A model generated the notes under the pieces. The model was not told where the DNA came from and made no database searches. It saw only the letters and a program-made list of their open reading frames with translations. Below are positions 1 through 9,100 of a DNA stretch of 15,907 nt, in pieces. The position numbers and the translations under genes are program-made. Each line of letters begins with the position of its first letter. The first letter of the stretch is position 1. Origin of the DNA: Fusobacteriota bacterium. Lineage in GTDB: Bacteria > Fusobacteriota > Fusobacteriia > Bac17 > JAEWOZ01. The stretch spans positions 1-15,907 of the forward strand of contig JAEWOZ010000048.1 in NCBI GenBank assembly GCA_023399505.1, written 5' to 3'.

Positions 1-24
1 TCTTTTTTAACATCTTTTTTAACT
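1..24 (+). repeat. Tandem 12-mer, T-rich
   Basis: TCTTTTTTAACA is followed directly by TCTTTTTTAACT, two 12-base units with one mismatch. Each contains a TTTTTAAC[A/T] nonamer resembling the other candidate DnaA boxes nearby. Because the window starts here, further copies to the left cannot be excluded. It may belong to the origin or be simple low-complexity DNA. Confidence 0.35.
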
Positions 25-68
25 TAATATGTTTAATACTTTATCTTATTTTATTTACTAAAAATAGA

Positions 69-151
69 GTTTTAAACATATTAACATTACCTACTACTAA
101 TACTAATAACATATTTAAGTATATATAAGTATATTTAGCTATGTTTAAAAC
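69..151. repeat. 12-bp inverted repeat of DnaA-box-like sequence
   Basis: GTTTTAAACATA at 69-80 is matched by its exact reverse complement TATGTTTAAAAC at 140-151. A third copy with one change, TATGTTTAATAC, lies at 28-39. The two perfect arms bracket the DnaA-trio run and the AT-rich tract. The nonamers inside them (TTTTAAACA) are box-like, so this is probably a pair of oppositely oriented DnaA boxes rather than an RNA hairpin. Confidence 0.5.
91..108 (+). other. DnaA-trio element of the unwinding region
   Basis: Six consecutive triplets read CTA CTA CTA ATA CTA ATA. On the complementary strand this is 3'-GAT GAT GAT TAT GAT TAT-5', which satisfies the known DnaA-trio consensus 3'-[G/A]A[T/A]-5' apart from the first base of the two TAT triplets. 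The element lies 4 bases after the second of two adjoining box-like nonamers (70-78 and 78-86), with a small CC before it, and runs into an AT-rich tract. DnaA is known to load onto such triplets as a filament and open the duplex. Confidence 0.65.
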
Positions 152-178
152 TTTTGAATTTTAACTTTTAAGAAATCT

Positions 179-207
179 TTGAATTAATTTAATAACTATG
201 CTAAAAT
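179..207 (+). promoter_or_regulatory. Promoter of the rpmH operon
   Basis: The -35 is TTGAAT (179-184) and the -10 is TAAAAT (202-207) with a 17-base spacer. A TG at 199-200 makes an extended -10. Transcription would start near 213-215. This leaves a leader of under 30 bases carrying the GAGGTGAG ribosome binding site (about 230-237) before the GTG start of rpmH. It should drive rpmH, rnpA, yidD and yidC. Confidence 0.7.
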
Positions 208-241
208 ATACTCATTAAAAATATTTAAAGAGGTGAGTATC

Positions 242-376
242 GTGAAAAGAACTTATCAACCAAATCCTAGAAAAAGAAAAAAGGATCATGGTTTTAGGCA
301 CAGAATGAGCACTTTAAGTGGAGTGAATGTTCTTAAAAGAAGAAGACAAAAAGGTAGGAAGAGACTATCTGCTTAA
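242..376 (+). CDS. rpmH: 50S ribosomal protein L34
   Basis: This 44-residue, extremely basic protein is a structural part of the large ribosomal subunit. It begins [14 protein letters not shown] and contains GFRHRM and a closing KGRKRLSA, the classic L34 signature, at full family length. The start is GTG at 242, with an AGAGGTGAG ribosome binding site just upstream; no ATG fits the conserved N-terminus. Its stop shares one base with the rnpA start (TAATG), and rpmH-rnpA adjacency is nearly universal in bacteria, so translation of the two is probably coupled. The near-consensus promoter at 179-207 suits a strongly expressed ribosomal gene. Confidence 0.97.
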   Translation: MKRTYQPNPRKRKKDHGFRHRMSTLSGVNVLKRRRQKGRKRLSA

Positions 377-726
377 TGGAGTCATTGAGGAAAAAATCAG
401 AGTTTACAAAAGTTTACTTTAAAGGGAAAAGATTAAATACTAAACATTTAACATTGTTTGTTTTGGAAGATAATCCTATTCAGGAATTAAAGTTGGGAAT
501 CGTGGTAAAAAAGAAACTAGGGAGTTCAGTCAAAAGAAACAGACTGAGAAGGCTTTTAAAAAATTCTTTTAGGATGATTGAAAAAAAGATCTATAAAGGG
601 TTAGCAGTATTAGCTGTATTTAGACCTTTAGATAATTTAGATCCATTTTCTTTAAATGTTTGGAATATTAAAAATGAAATCAAAAACTCTTTGCTTAAAG
701 CAGGTATTTTGAAAGAGCAATGTTAA
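376..726 (+). CDS. rnpA: Ribonuclease P protein component
   Basis: RnpA is the small protein subunit that binds the catalytic RNase P RNA and the 5' leader of precursor tRNAs. The 116 residues are basic and of normal length. The N-terminal FTKVYFKGKR fits the substrate-leader cleft region, and the family RNR motif is seen as K53-R54-N55-R56 followed by LRRLL. The start overlaps the rpmH stop by one base, and an AGGAAGAG purine stretch at 356-363 could serve as ribosome binding site. The 3' end overlaps yidD by 7 bases. Nothing is missing or unusual. Confidence 0.96.
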   Translation: MESLRKKSEFTKVYFKGKRLNTKHLTLFVLEDNPIQELKLGIVVKKKLGSSVKRNRLRRLLKNSFRMIEKKIYKGLAVLAVFRPLDNLDPFSLNVWNIKNEIKNSLLKAGILKEQC

Positions 727-941
727 AATATTTTTTTATTTTTTTAGCTAAAATTTACAGATTTCTAATTTCACCTTTGCTAGGTAAAAAATGTAGATTC
801 ATACCTAGTTGTTCTGAATATTGCATTGAAGCTTTAAAAGAATATGGAACAATAGAGGGTTTGAAATTAACTTTTGCAAGAATAGGAAAATGTCATCCAT
901 TTTCTTCAAATGCTGTTTACGATCCAGTAAATAAAAATTAA
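720..941 (+). CDS. yidD: Membrane protein insertion efficiency factor YidD
   Basis: YidD is a small membrane-associated protein that assists YidC-dependent insertion. The 73 residues show an N-terminal amphipathic/hydrophobic helix (about residues 3-21, ending ISPLLG). The signature KCRFIPSCSEYCIEAL carries C25, C31 and C35, followed by EYG, a basic helix and the second motif R54-x-x-K-C58-H-P-F. The usual Gly-Gly before the closing DPV is replaced here (SSNAVYDPV), a mild divergence. It starts inside the last codons of rnpA, which implies translational coupling, and lies 13 bases before yidC, its functional partner. Confidence 0.95.
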   Translation: MLKYFFIFLAKIYRFLISPLLGKKCRFIPSCSEYCIEALKEYGTIEGLKLTFARIGKCHPFSSNAVYDPVNKN

Positions 942-954
942 TAATGAGGAATAA

Positions 955-1569
955 ATGTTATATATTGAAAAAATAATAGACAGTGTTTTAGAAACTATAA
1001 ATTATTACGTAAATAGTCAAGCTCTTTCTATAATTTTGTTTACTGTTCTAACTAGAATAATACTTTTACCTTTATCTATAAAACAACTCAAGTTCATGAA
1101 GCTTTCTAAAAAAGCTCAACCCGAAATAGATAGAGCTAAAAAACTTTATGCAGGTGATAGTGCAAGAATTAATAGCGAAATTGCAAATGTATATAGAAAA
1201 TACAATTTGAACCCTTTAACTGGTTGTTTACCATTAATAGTTCAGTTACCAATAATGTTCTCAGTATTTAGAGCATTAAGAGATACAAGTTTTGTACACT
1301 CTACTTCTAAATTTCTAGGTTGGAGTTTATTGGCACCGGACACTACTTATATATTTCCAGCAATTAACGCTGTAATGATGATATTAGGAAATAGAAAATC
1401 TTTTGGTCAAGATTCTAAAACAAGTTTAATTCAAAGTTTAAGCATAACAGCCATGATATTTTATTTTTCATTAAAATGGTCCGTGGCACTTCACTTATAT
1501 TTCATTACTTCTTCTATTTCATCGTTAATACAAGATTATTTTGTTGAGAGATATATGGCAGAAAGGTAA
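955..1569 (+). CDS. yidC: Membrane protein insertase YidC/Oxa1/Alb3, short form
   Basis: This insertase places proteins into the cytoplasmic membrane, alone or with the Sec translocon. At 204 residues it has only the conserved core and lacks the large periplasmic domain typical of proteobacterial YidC. Five hydrophobic segments are visible (roughly residues 24-44, 90-108, 131-145, 157-172 and 175-193). R34 in FTVLTRIILLPL fits the conserved positive charge of the hydrophilic groove. The cytoplasmic hairpin with KKAQPEI and the NPLTGCLPLIVQLP motif (86 onward) are intact. There is no lipobox. A TGAGGA ribosome binding site lies 4 bases before the ATG. No jag/khpB KH-domain gene follows, although one commonly does in related layouts. 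Confidence 0.94.
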   Translation: MLYIEKIIDSVLETINYYVNSQALSIILFTVLTRIILLPLSIKQLKFMKLSKKAQPEIDRAKKLYAGDSARINSEIANVYRKYNLNPLTGCLPLIVQLPIMFSVFRALRDTSFVHSTSKFLGWSLLAPDTTYIFPAINAVMMILGNRKSFGQDSKTSLIQSLSITAMIFYFSLKWSVALHLYFITSSISSLIQDYFVERYMAER

Positions 1570-1606
1570 AAGAGTTAAAGTTATAAAATTTTAACTCTTT
1601 TTATTT
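1568..1606 (+). terminator. Hairpin terminator between yidC and mnmE
   Basis: AAAGAGTTAAA (1569-1579) pairs perfectly with TTTAACTCTTT (1590-1600). Inner G-U and U-A pairs extend the stem to a 4-base loop, and the T-rich run TTTTATTT follows. It begins inside the yidC stop codon and its T-tract ends 4 bases before the mnmE ATG. It would end the rpmH operon, or in read-through RNA would mask the mnmE start. Confidence 0.75.
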
Positions 1607-1610
1607 GATT

Positions 1611-2966
1611 ATGAATGATACAATTGCAGCAATCTCTACAGCTACTTCTAGAGGAGCTATTGGAATAATAAGGCTAAGCGGAAAAGAATCAATTGAAATT
1701 TTAAAAAAAATATTTAGTTCTTATAACAAAAAAGAACTTGAAAACTTCAAGTTAACTTATGGAAAAATAGTAGACAATTTCAATAATAAAGAATTAGATG
1801 AAGTACTTGTAGCAGTAATGAGAGCTCCAAAAAGTTATACTAAGGAAGATATGGTTGAAATTAATTGCCATGGAGGGAATTTAATTCTAAAAAAGATTCT
1901 TAATTTGTTAATAAAAAACGGTGCAAGAGTAGCTGAGATGGGTGAATTTACAAAAAGAGCTTTTTTAAATGGAAGAATTGATCTGACTCAAGCTGAATCT
2001 ATAATAGATTTAGTGGATTCAATATCTGAAAAAAATTTAGATATATCTTTAAAGAATATGGAAGGAAGATTAAGAGAAAAGGTTTTAGAGTTTAAGGAGA
2101 AGTTAATAAATATTTTATCAAGTATTAATGTAGTTGTAGATTATCCTGAAGAGGTTGAAGATGAGCTTTCTAATAACGCTATCATACAAATAGAAGATCT
2201 AATTAGAAGAATAAAAATAATAATAGAGAGCTACGAAACTGGCAAAAAAATAAGAGAAGGTATAAAATTATCAATAGTAGGTAAACCTAATGTTGGTAAA
2301 TCTAGTATATTAAATAAGCTTTTAAGAACAAATAGAGCTATTGTAACTGATATACCTGGAACAACTAGGGATATAATAGAAGAGAGCTTTTTAATAAAAG
2401 GACTTCCTATAATACTTTTAGACACTGCTGGAATAAGAGAAACAGATAATCCTGTTGAAAAGATAGGAGTTGAATTAAGTAAAGAATCTATTAATGAAGC
2501 TGATCTTATCCTTTTTATACTAGATTCTTCAAGAGAGATATCGAACGAAGATATAGCAATATTTAATCTTATAAAAGAAAAAAAAGTAATTTATGTTTTA
2601 AATAAAAAGGATTTGGATCAAAAACTAAATGTAGAAAAATTAAATTTAAGAAATTCAATTAGAATTTCTACGAAAGACATTAAAGATTTAGAGACTCTTG
2701 AAGAATTGATATATCAAGAAATAGACAAAAAAGATATAAGTTCGAAAAGTGAAGAATTAATATTGAATAATATTAGACACAAAAATTTATTCGAGAAGTG
2801 TTTTCAACATTTAAACAGTTTTTTACAGAATGCCTATTCTAACCCTTTAGATATAGCATCTATAGACTTGAAAGCAGCAATTGATTCTTTATCTGAAATA
2901 ATTGGAGAAGTTACTAGCGAGGATGTTTTAGATAATATATTTAAGAATTTTTGTGTAGGTAAGTAA
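1611..2966 (+). CDS. mnmE: tRNA modification GTPase MnmE
   Basis: MnmE acts with MnmG to modify the wobble uridine (U34) of certain tRNAs, using GTP, folate-bound one-carbon units and FAD. The N-terminal folate-binding domain starts MNDTIAAISTATSRGAIGIIR. The inserted G domain has the P-loop G224-K-P-N-V-G-K-S-S, a TTRD switch, D271-T-A-G and N331-K-K-D. The C-terminal C448 lies in FCVGK, the conserved end of the family. Length is normal at 451 residues. ATG 1611 is chosen because the family begins at this point; an in-frame TTG six bases earlier has no advantage. No Shine-Dalgarno sequence precedes either. The usual partner mnmG does not follow; a 9.5-kb unrelated gene does. Confidence 0.96.
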   Translation: MNDTIAAISTATSRGAIGIIRLSGKESIEILKKIFSSYNKKELENFKLTYGKIVDNFNNKELDEVLVAVMRAPKSYTKEDMVEINCHGGNLILKKILNLLIKNGARVAEMGEFTKRAFLNGRIDLTQAESIIDLVDSISEKNLDISLKNMEGRLREKVLEFKEKLINILSSINVVVDYPEEVEDELSNNAIIQIEDLIRRIKIIIESYETGKKIREGIKLSIVGKPNVGKSSILNKLLRTNRAIVTDIPGTTRDIIEESFLIKGLPIILLDTAGIRETDNPVEKIGVELSKESINEADLILFILDSSREISNEDIAIFNLIKEKKVIYVLNKKDLDQKLNVEKLNLRNSIRISTKDIKDLETLEELIYQEIDKKDISSKSEELILNNIRHKNLFEKCFQHLNSFLQNAYSNPLDIASIDLKAAIDSLSEIIGEVTSEDVLDNIFKNFCVGK

Positions 2967-2986
2967 AAAGTTTCACGTGAAACTTT
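2967..2986. promoter_or_regulatory. parS: parS site (ParB/Spo0J-binding palindrome)
   Basis: A perfect 20-base palindrome starts one base after the mnmE stop codon. Its core GTTTCACGTGAAAC (2970-2983) is identical to the 14 inner bases of the widely conserved parS consensus TGTTTCACGTGAAACA. The outer bases differ (A/T instead of T/A) but keep the symmetry. ParB loads on such sites and spreads, organising the origin region for segregation by ParA and SMC. Its position about 3 kb from the candidate origin fits the usual origin-proximal clustering. GC-containing palindromes this long are unlikely by chance in DNA this AT-rich. Confidence 0.93.
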
Positions 2987-3008
2987 CCAAAATTTTTAAA
3001 CTATTTTT

Positions 3009-3039
3009 AAAGGATTTATAAAAAATCCTTTTTATTTTT
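3009..3039 (+). terminator. Intrinsic terminator after mnmE
   Basis: AAAGGATTT (3009-3017) and AAATCCTTT (3023-3031) form a 9-bp stem with a 5-base loop. The T-rich tail TTATTTTT follows. It separates mnmE from the giant gene, so the latter needs its own promoter. Confidence 0.8.
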
Positions 3040-3081
3040 GGACTTTTTATAAATCTTTTCTAAATTATTAATAGACAAAAA

Positions 3082-3105
3082 TATAAAATAGATTTAGAAT
3101 CTATT
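3082..3105 (+). promoter_or_regulatory. Probable promoter and operator-like dyad of the giant gene
   Basis: TATAAA (3082-3087) or the overlapping TAAAAT (3084-3089) can serve as -10. No good -35 is found at the right distance, so the promoter looks weak or activator-dependent. Directly on the expected start of transcription is a dyad, AATAGATT (3087-3094) and AATCTATT (3098-3105), with a 3-base gap. A repressor bound there would block initiation. The ribosome binding site AAAGGTGA follows at 3122-3129, close to the ATG. Confidence 0.45.
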
Positions 3106-3132
3106 CACATGAATATCATTTAAAGGTGAATT

Positions 3133-6100
3133 ATGAAATTTTTCTTATATATTATCTTTTCTCTTAATTTATTATGTAATCTAGATCCCTTACCTAAAAT
3201 TACAAATAGCAATCAAAATACGATAGAAGTGTTTAATGAAAGTACAAATCCTGATGACTACTTCAAAAGTGCAGGCCTAAAGGATGAAATAGATGACATT
3301 AACAATCATTATAGAAATCCAAGCAGACTTTTAATTATAGATAGGAACACTAAATTAGTTAACTTTTATAAGGAAAATGATAGAGATAAAAAAGAACTGA
3401 ATTACAAAAAATCTAAAGAGATTTTAGAAAAAGATATTAATGAATTAAATGAAATAATAAAAAAAATAGAAAAAAATGATCAAACTCATTTATATAAAAA
3501 TGACAAAGGAGATTTTATTGATACTTCTCTTCAATGCCGTATAGAAATTTACCCAAAATATGGTAGAGAAAATCCTTATATTATTATAAATCAAAAAAGA
3601 AAAAGAATATATGAAATAGAAAAATGGTTTTCAGAAAACAAAGATTTTTTTGATAGAAGAAAAGTAATCGAGGAAGATAATGAAATTTTCAAAAAATTAG
3701 CTATAAGAATAGATAAAAGTAATATACTGAATTTGAAAAGTGAATTTGATAAAGGTGGATATGAAGAGAGATTTTTTAATTTATTAGAAAAAATATCTAA
3801 TTTATCATCTTCTCTTGACAAGGAATTTGAGAAAAATGAAAAATTTAATATTTCTTATTTAGACGAAAAAGAGATAGAAGGTACTTTATATATTAAGGTA
3901 AAACTAAATATCCCTTTGAATGAAGATAACGAAAAGAAAAAGCAAGAGGAACTTTATAATATAAATTCAAAACTAGCCGAACTTAGTTCAAAAATTAATT
4001 TACAATGTAAAGACATGATTTTTAGTATAGAGAGAGGACAAACTTTATATGAAGTAAACAAAGATGAAAATAAGAATTATGAAAAAAAAAATAATAATGA
4101 AAATAAAACTTACATTAGCTTATTGCCTCATAAAATAAATTTACATACTGAAGAAGGAACTTGGTTTAACAATGCTAGAAGGTATTTTAAATTTGAATTT
4201 GGTTTTATTTCTTTATGCCTAGAAAATAATGAAATTTTTTTAGATTTTAAAGAACATTATTATAACTATAGAAATACTTATTTCAAATTTAAAATAGGAC
4301 ACTTAGAAACGCGAATACATCTACCTAATATAAATGATTATTTAAATAGCAATGTAACTCTTATGAAAAACGGTCATATACTTAAAAAGAATTTTAATAT
4401 TTTAAAAAATTTTAGAATAAGTTCAAATAATAAGATCATAAAATTTCCAACTTTTTTCAAATATAACTTAAGTTTAAATAAATATTTTGATGAAGGTAAA
4501 ATAAGAAAGGATGGACATAGAACAAGTTTTTATCTTTTTAACGAATATGAAGATTGGCGAGGATTATTTTATGTGTATTATGATTATAGATTCAAGTCAA
4601 CCTTATCTAATTTTTACAAAATAACTCAAAAAACTTTAGATGAGTTTAAAATAATTAAACTACCAAGTATTCTTTTATTAAAAAAAGATGGTAATTCGAT
4701 ATATTCAGAAGATGCAAATGAAATAAATAAAAAAATGTTATTTAATAATAGTAATAATATTTATTTATGTGATGAAAAGGGTAAGGAACTAAATAAGAAT
4801 ATTGTGTTTAGAAATTTTTTTGATTTAAAAGCTTATGTTGATAATAATAAAGCTTACTTAAAAGAAATTTTAATTCCTTCAGTTTTAGTTGAAAGGCTGG
4901 GAGGTAGTGAACAGCAAATAGTTGATATATCTTTTTTAAAAGATAGTAACAAGGATCATGAAGAGATTTTTGATTTAGGAGATGGGGCTAAAAATATTTT
5001 AAAATTTAGAATCAAAGATTTTGATTTTAAAGAAACATCTTCAGGCTATATAACTGTTTTAAATGTTTTGTTTTGGCTATTAGAACCTTCAAAATTTGAA
5101 GAGATAAAAAGAGATCCTTCAAATGAAAAAATCGAAGAAGAAATAAACAAATATACCTCAAATAAATTACAGGAAAAAAGAATCAAAGATAGAGTTAATA
5201 CAACTATAGAAAATTATATACAAAGTGAAATAATTAAATATAGAGGTAATGATTTTATAAGTAATGAAGAAAGTTCTAATAAGGTATTTAATAAATTTGA
5301 TGGTGATTATGAAAAAGGGATAATGATAAATCTTACCCCTATGTTAGAAAATAAAGTTTCTAAATTTAAAATTAACATCAATAAAGATTCAGTCACTTAC
5401 CAAAAATTAGAGAAATTAAGAAAAGAAGCATCAGAATATAAGGAAAATAGAGCTAATTTTAGGAAGATATTAGACTCTTCTTTACAAATGTCTGGAAAAG
5501 AGATTAGTGTAAGAAAAAATTTCAATAGTAGCTTTGTAGTTTATGAACTTATTTTACCTATAGATTTTAAAGATTTTTATAAGTTAGATTTAAAAACCAG
5601 TAAAATAGGGCAAGATAAAATAAATATAAAAGATTTGTTAGTTCATATAAGAACCAATTTTGAGATATTATCTGAAGATGAAAGAACTATTAAAAAAATA
5701 GAAGAGAGTGAAAAGACAAGAATAATAAAATGTTGTAGAAATAATTTGTATGAGTTGATATATGATTTGGAATTAGATATTCAAGGTTTGACTAATGTAG
5801 TACCTGTAAGATTAGTTTTAAAACCTCTAATAAATTATTATCCTTTAATATCTGATAAAGAAGGATTTGGATCAGAAGAACCTAAAATTGATATTAATGA
5901 AGGAAAAATATTTTTTACTTTTCATGTTAAAAGAGGCTTTAATATGAAAAACAAAAACATTTTTAAATTAAATAGTGAAGAAAATATACTTTCAGATCCT
6001 ATTGAGGTTACATCTAAGTTAATAATTAAGGATAGAAGAGATAAAAGTAGACTTGATAGCAGCTTAAAAGGCGAGAAATTAAAGCTTTATAAGGACATAA

Positions 6101-9100
6101 AAAGGTATGAAACAAAAGAAGAAGGTTATATATATTTATTAGAACCTGAGATTGAAGTAAACAATGACGTTATAAATATAGAATTTTTAAATCTTAATGA
6201 AAATGAAAAATTAAATTTTAAAAAAGTAAATAATAAATTAGAAGCAAATTTAAATCACAACATTAATGACGACAAACTTTATCTAAAGATTTCTGCTAAA
6301 TATAATCCTGAATTTGAAAAATATTTTGATAAAATAAATTCTATCAGACTTATAAAATTTGAAGTTGGTGAAATTTGCAATAAGAATAATAACCCATTTT
6401 ATGATGAAGGTAATAGATACAATCTTTTTAGTGAAAATATAAAATCGCAGATAGAAAATGTCAAAGAATATATTAGCAATGGTTTTTATCTGCCTATTAG
6501 CAGACAGCTAAGATATGATTATGAAAATAAATCTATCTTAGTTTTAGAAATAGATAGAATGAAAAAAATTTTGGAATATTTTAGAGAGTTTTTCTATGAA
6601 GAGGATTTAAAAGATGTTAGATTAAAATTAATTTTAAACTTACATATTGAAACAGATAAAGGTAATATAATAGAAGACGAACAAAAAAATATATATGTAA
6701 AATTTGTACAAAAAGTAAAAGAAGAAAATAATTTAAGAGAGGTATTTAAAAAGTATCAAGAGGCTAAAGAAAAAGAGCTTGAAAATTTAGAAATAAATGA
6801 CAATTTTTCTCATATAAATGTGAATGTTACTACTTTTTTTAAAGAAGGTAGAAATGCTGACATATTAATGAAAAATCCAAATTTCGATAATAAGCTTTAT
6901 AAAAATTCATTTTATTATTCATATTCTGAATATGAAGCTATTTCAAATTGTAGCTCTGAATTTATAAAGGAAAAACCAGAAGATATTAACAAATATCCTA
7001 TAATAGAAGTACCTTTGAATGCTAATAGGGATGAAAATAAAATAAGAATAGCTTTTCTAGCTGTGAGTGACTTAGGCAATAAAATAGGTGAAAGAGAAGA
7101 GATAGATAAATATATAAATAGAGATAAAGTTTTAATTTATGTTACTACTCCTGATGGAAATATCCTAATTAATGAAAACGAAGTTAGAAATTTAGTAAAT
7201 ACAATTAACAATCAAGGAGTAATAGAAATACCTTTGAGCCATTTTAAAGATTTAGATTTAAATAAATGTTCCATAAAAATAGTTATACTTCCTACAATTA
7301 GATTCAGAGGCAATCTAAAAAATATAAAAAAAGAGAATCAGAATTTTAAAGGAAATAGAGGATTAGCAGAAGGCAATTTTCAAACATACGATTTCAAGGA
7401 CGAATTTGAAGATTACTTTGCTAAGTTTAAAAAACAAAAAGAATTCATTTTTAAATTATCTGATGGTGCGAATATAGAGCTTCAACCTTCAACTTTAAAT
7501 TATGATGTTTTTAGTGAAGCAGAAATTAATATTACTCCAGAAACTAAAGATATTAGGTTTTTAGGAAAAACTGAATTAAGTATACCTTTTGAAGGATATA
7601 AATCTACTGATAATTTATCAGGTGTAAAAGCTTATATAGCTCTAGGATTGGATTTAGATAATTTGTTTATAGATAATATAAGTGAATTAAGAAGCTCCTT
7701 AGAAGAAAATTTAAATGGAAGAATAAATTATGTGCAAGCTGAATTAGATAGTATATCTAACGAAAAAACTCTATTTAAATTAGGAAAAACAAGTTCTCAA
7801 AATACAAATGTTAAAATAATTGGAGCCATAGCTTTTAGAAATGGTTTTAAGGTAGTTTTAAAAGACGTTAACAAATTAAAGTTCAAAAATAATGCTTTAG
7901 AAACTTTAAGGTTAAGCGAAGCAGTTTATCTACCTAAAAAGAAAAGCTTAAAGTTAGTAATAAATACACAAAATTTACCTTTAAAATTAAATTTAGACAG
8001 TGAAGAAAGAATATTTGAAATTGAAGATGGAAGAATCTCAAATAAAACAAAGATAATTGAAACAATCTTTCAAAATAAAAATGAAAATTTAAGAAAATTA
8101 ATTTTGAATACAGGAACAGATTCTAAAAATTATAAAATATCTTTTGTATCTTTACCTAAAAACCTAGAATTAAATGCTCATTACTTTTTGAGGAAAAATT
8201 TCTCTACTCCTTCAAGAAAAGAGATATTTTTCAAAAATTATTTAGAAGGTGAGATGGCAAATTATTCAGAAGGAACCCATTTTACTTGGAGACATTTTTT
8301 AGTAGGCGCTATTTTAGAAACAAAAAATGATAAAAATTTTATAACAGAAAAATCAAAAGCTTTACTAAATATTGAAGTGGATAAAATTAATATAAGTTTA
8401 AAAGGTGAGTTAAATAATAATTTAAAAGATAATTTTAAATTAGAGAAAAGTGAATCAAATGGCAAAACGTTAGATTTATTATTTGAAGGAGAAGATATTT
8501 TTACGGAGGTAGATGAAGAAAAAAATTCATTTAAAATAGAAAGTCCAAAAGATCTTTATGAAATTGATATAAATAGAGATAAATCTATTTTGAGTTATGA
8601 AAAAAATAGTTTTAATTTTTCCAAAGATAATTCACAAGATACTCCTAAAGAACCTAGCTTTTTTAAACATATTTTAGAAAATACTCCTGATGAGAAAGTT
8701 ATTGAATACTTTTCTAAAAAAGATGATATTTATAAACCTCAAATAAGTGGTAAAGTATTTAAAATAACAAAGATAAAAGGAATAAATAAAAACAAAGTAA
8801 CAGATGAAATAGTGGGAGATATAGGAGAAGAAAAGCTAAAATTTTATAATGGTTCTACTAATTTACTATTAAAAACAGAAAAATATGTTTATCCTTTTGA
8901 TGGAGAGTTTATAGAGGATTATTTACCTTTTAAAAATTCAAATGCGACCTCTTTAAAAACAATAGAAGACCTAGGCAAGGAAGATTACATTTTCTACTTA
9001 AAAACTTTGCTATTAGCTAGCTCGGAAAGTTTATTAATTCAAATATTTCAAGCTGGTATACAAAAGTTTGATGAAGAGATAAAAAGTATAGGTTCTCAAT

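Larger units (their letters stand above)
1..151. other. oriC: Candidate replication origin (oriC), right-hand part
   Basis: This non-coding stretch lies directly upstream of rpmH, a usual neighbour of dnaA and oriC. It holds several nonamers of the form TTWTWAACA on both strands (for example 70-78, 78-86, and reverse-strand copies at 30-38 and 142-150). These fit the DnaA box pattern TTATCCACA at the T-T-x-T-x-x-A-C-A positions. A run of DnaA-trio triplets lies at 91-108, and an almost pure A/T stretch follows at 111-137. Box, trio and AT-rich stretch in this order match the basal unwinding element known from Bacillus subtilis. The boxes are non-consensus and dnaA itself is not in the window, so the origin call rests mainly on the trio and the gene context. 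Confidence 0.68.

Noticed and set aside
1605..1610. TTG at 1605 as mnmE start, six bases upstream of ATG
   Set aside because: It adds only Met-Ile before the conserved MNDTIAAIST start, falls in the terminator T-tract and has no ribosome site.
2231..2425. Minus-strand open frame opposite the mnmE G domain
   Set aside because: It lies wholly antisense to conserved GTPase motifs and has no ribosome site; a frame shadow.
3133..3180. Lipobox at C15 of the giant protein (NLLC)
   Set aside because: Leu at -1 is not accepted by usual lipoprotein signal peptidase patterns; kept as a general export signal, lipidation uncertain.
3591..3821. Minus-strand open frame inside the giant gene
   Set aside because: Low-complexity Leu/Ser/Ile/Phe product, the expected mirror of Lys/Glu/Asn-rich coding DNA.
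8262..8465. Minus-strand open frame inside the giant gene
   Set aside because: Same mirror effect; no start signals or recognisable product.
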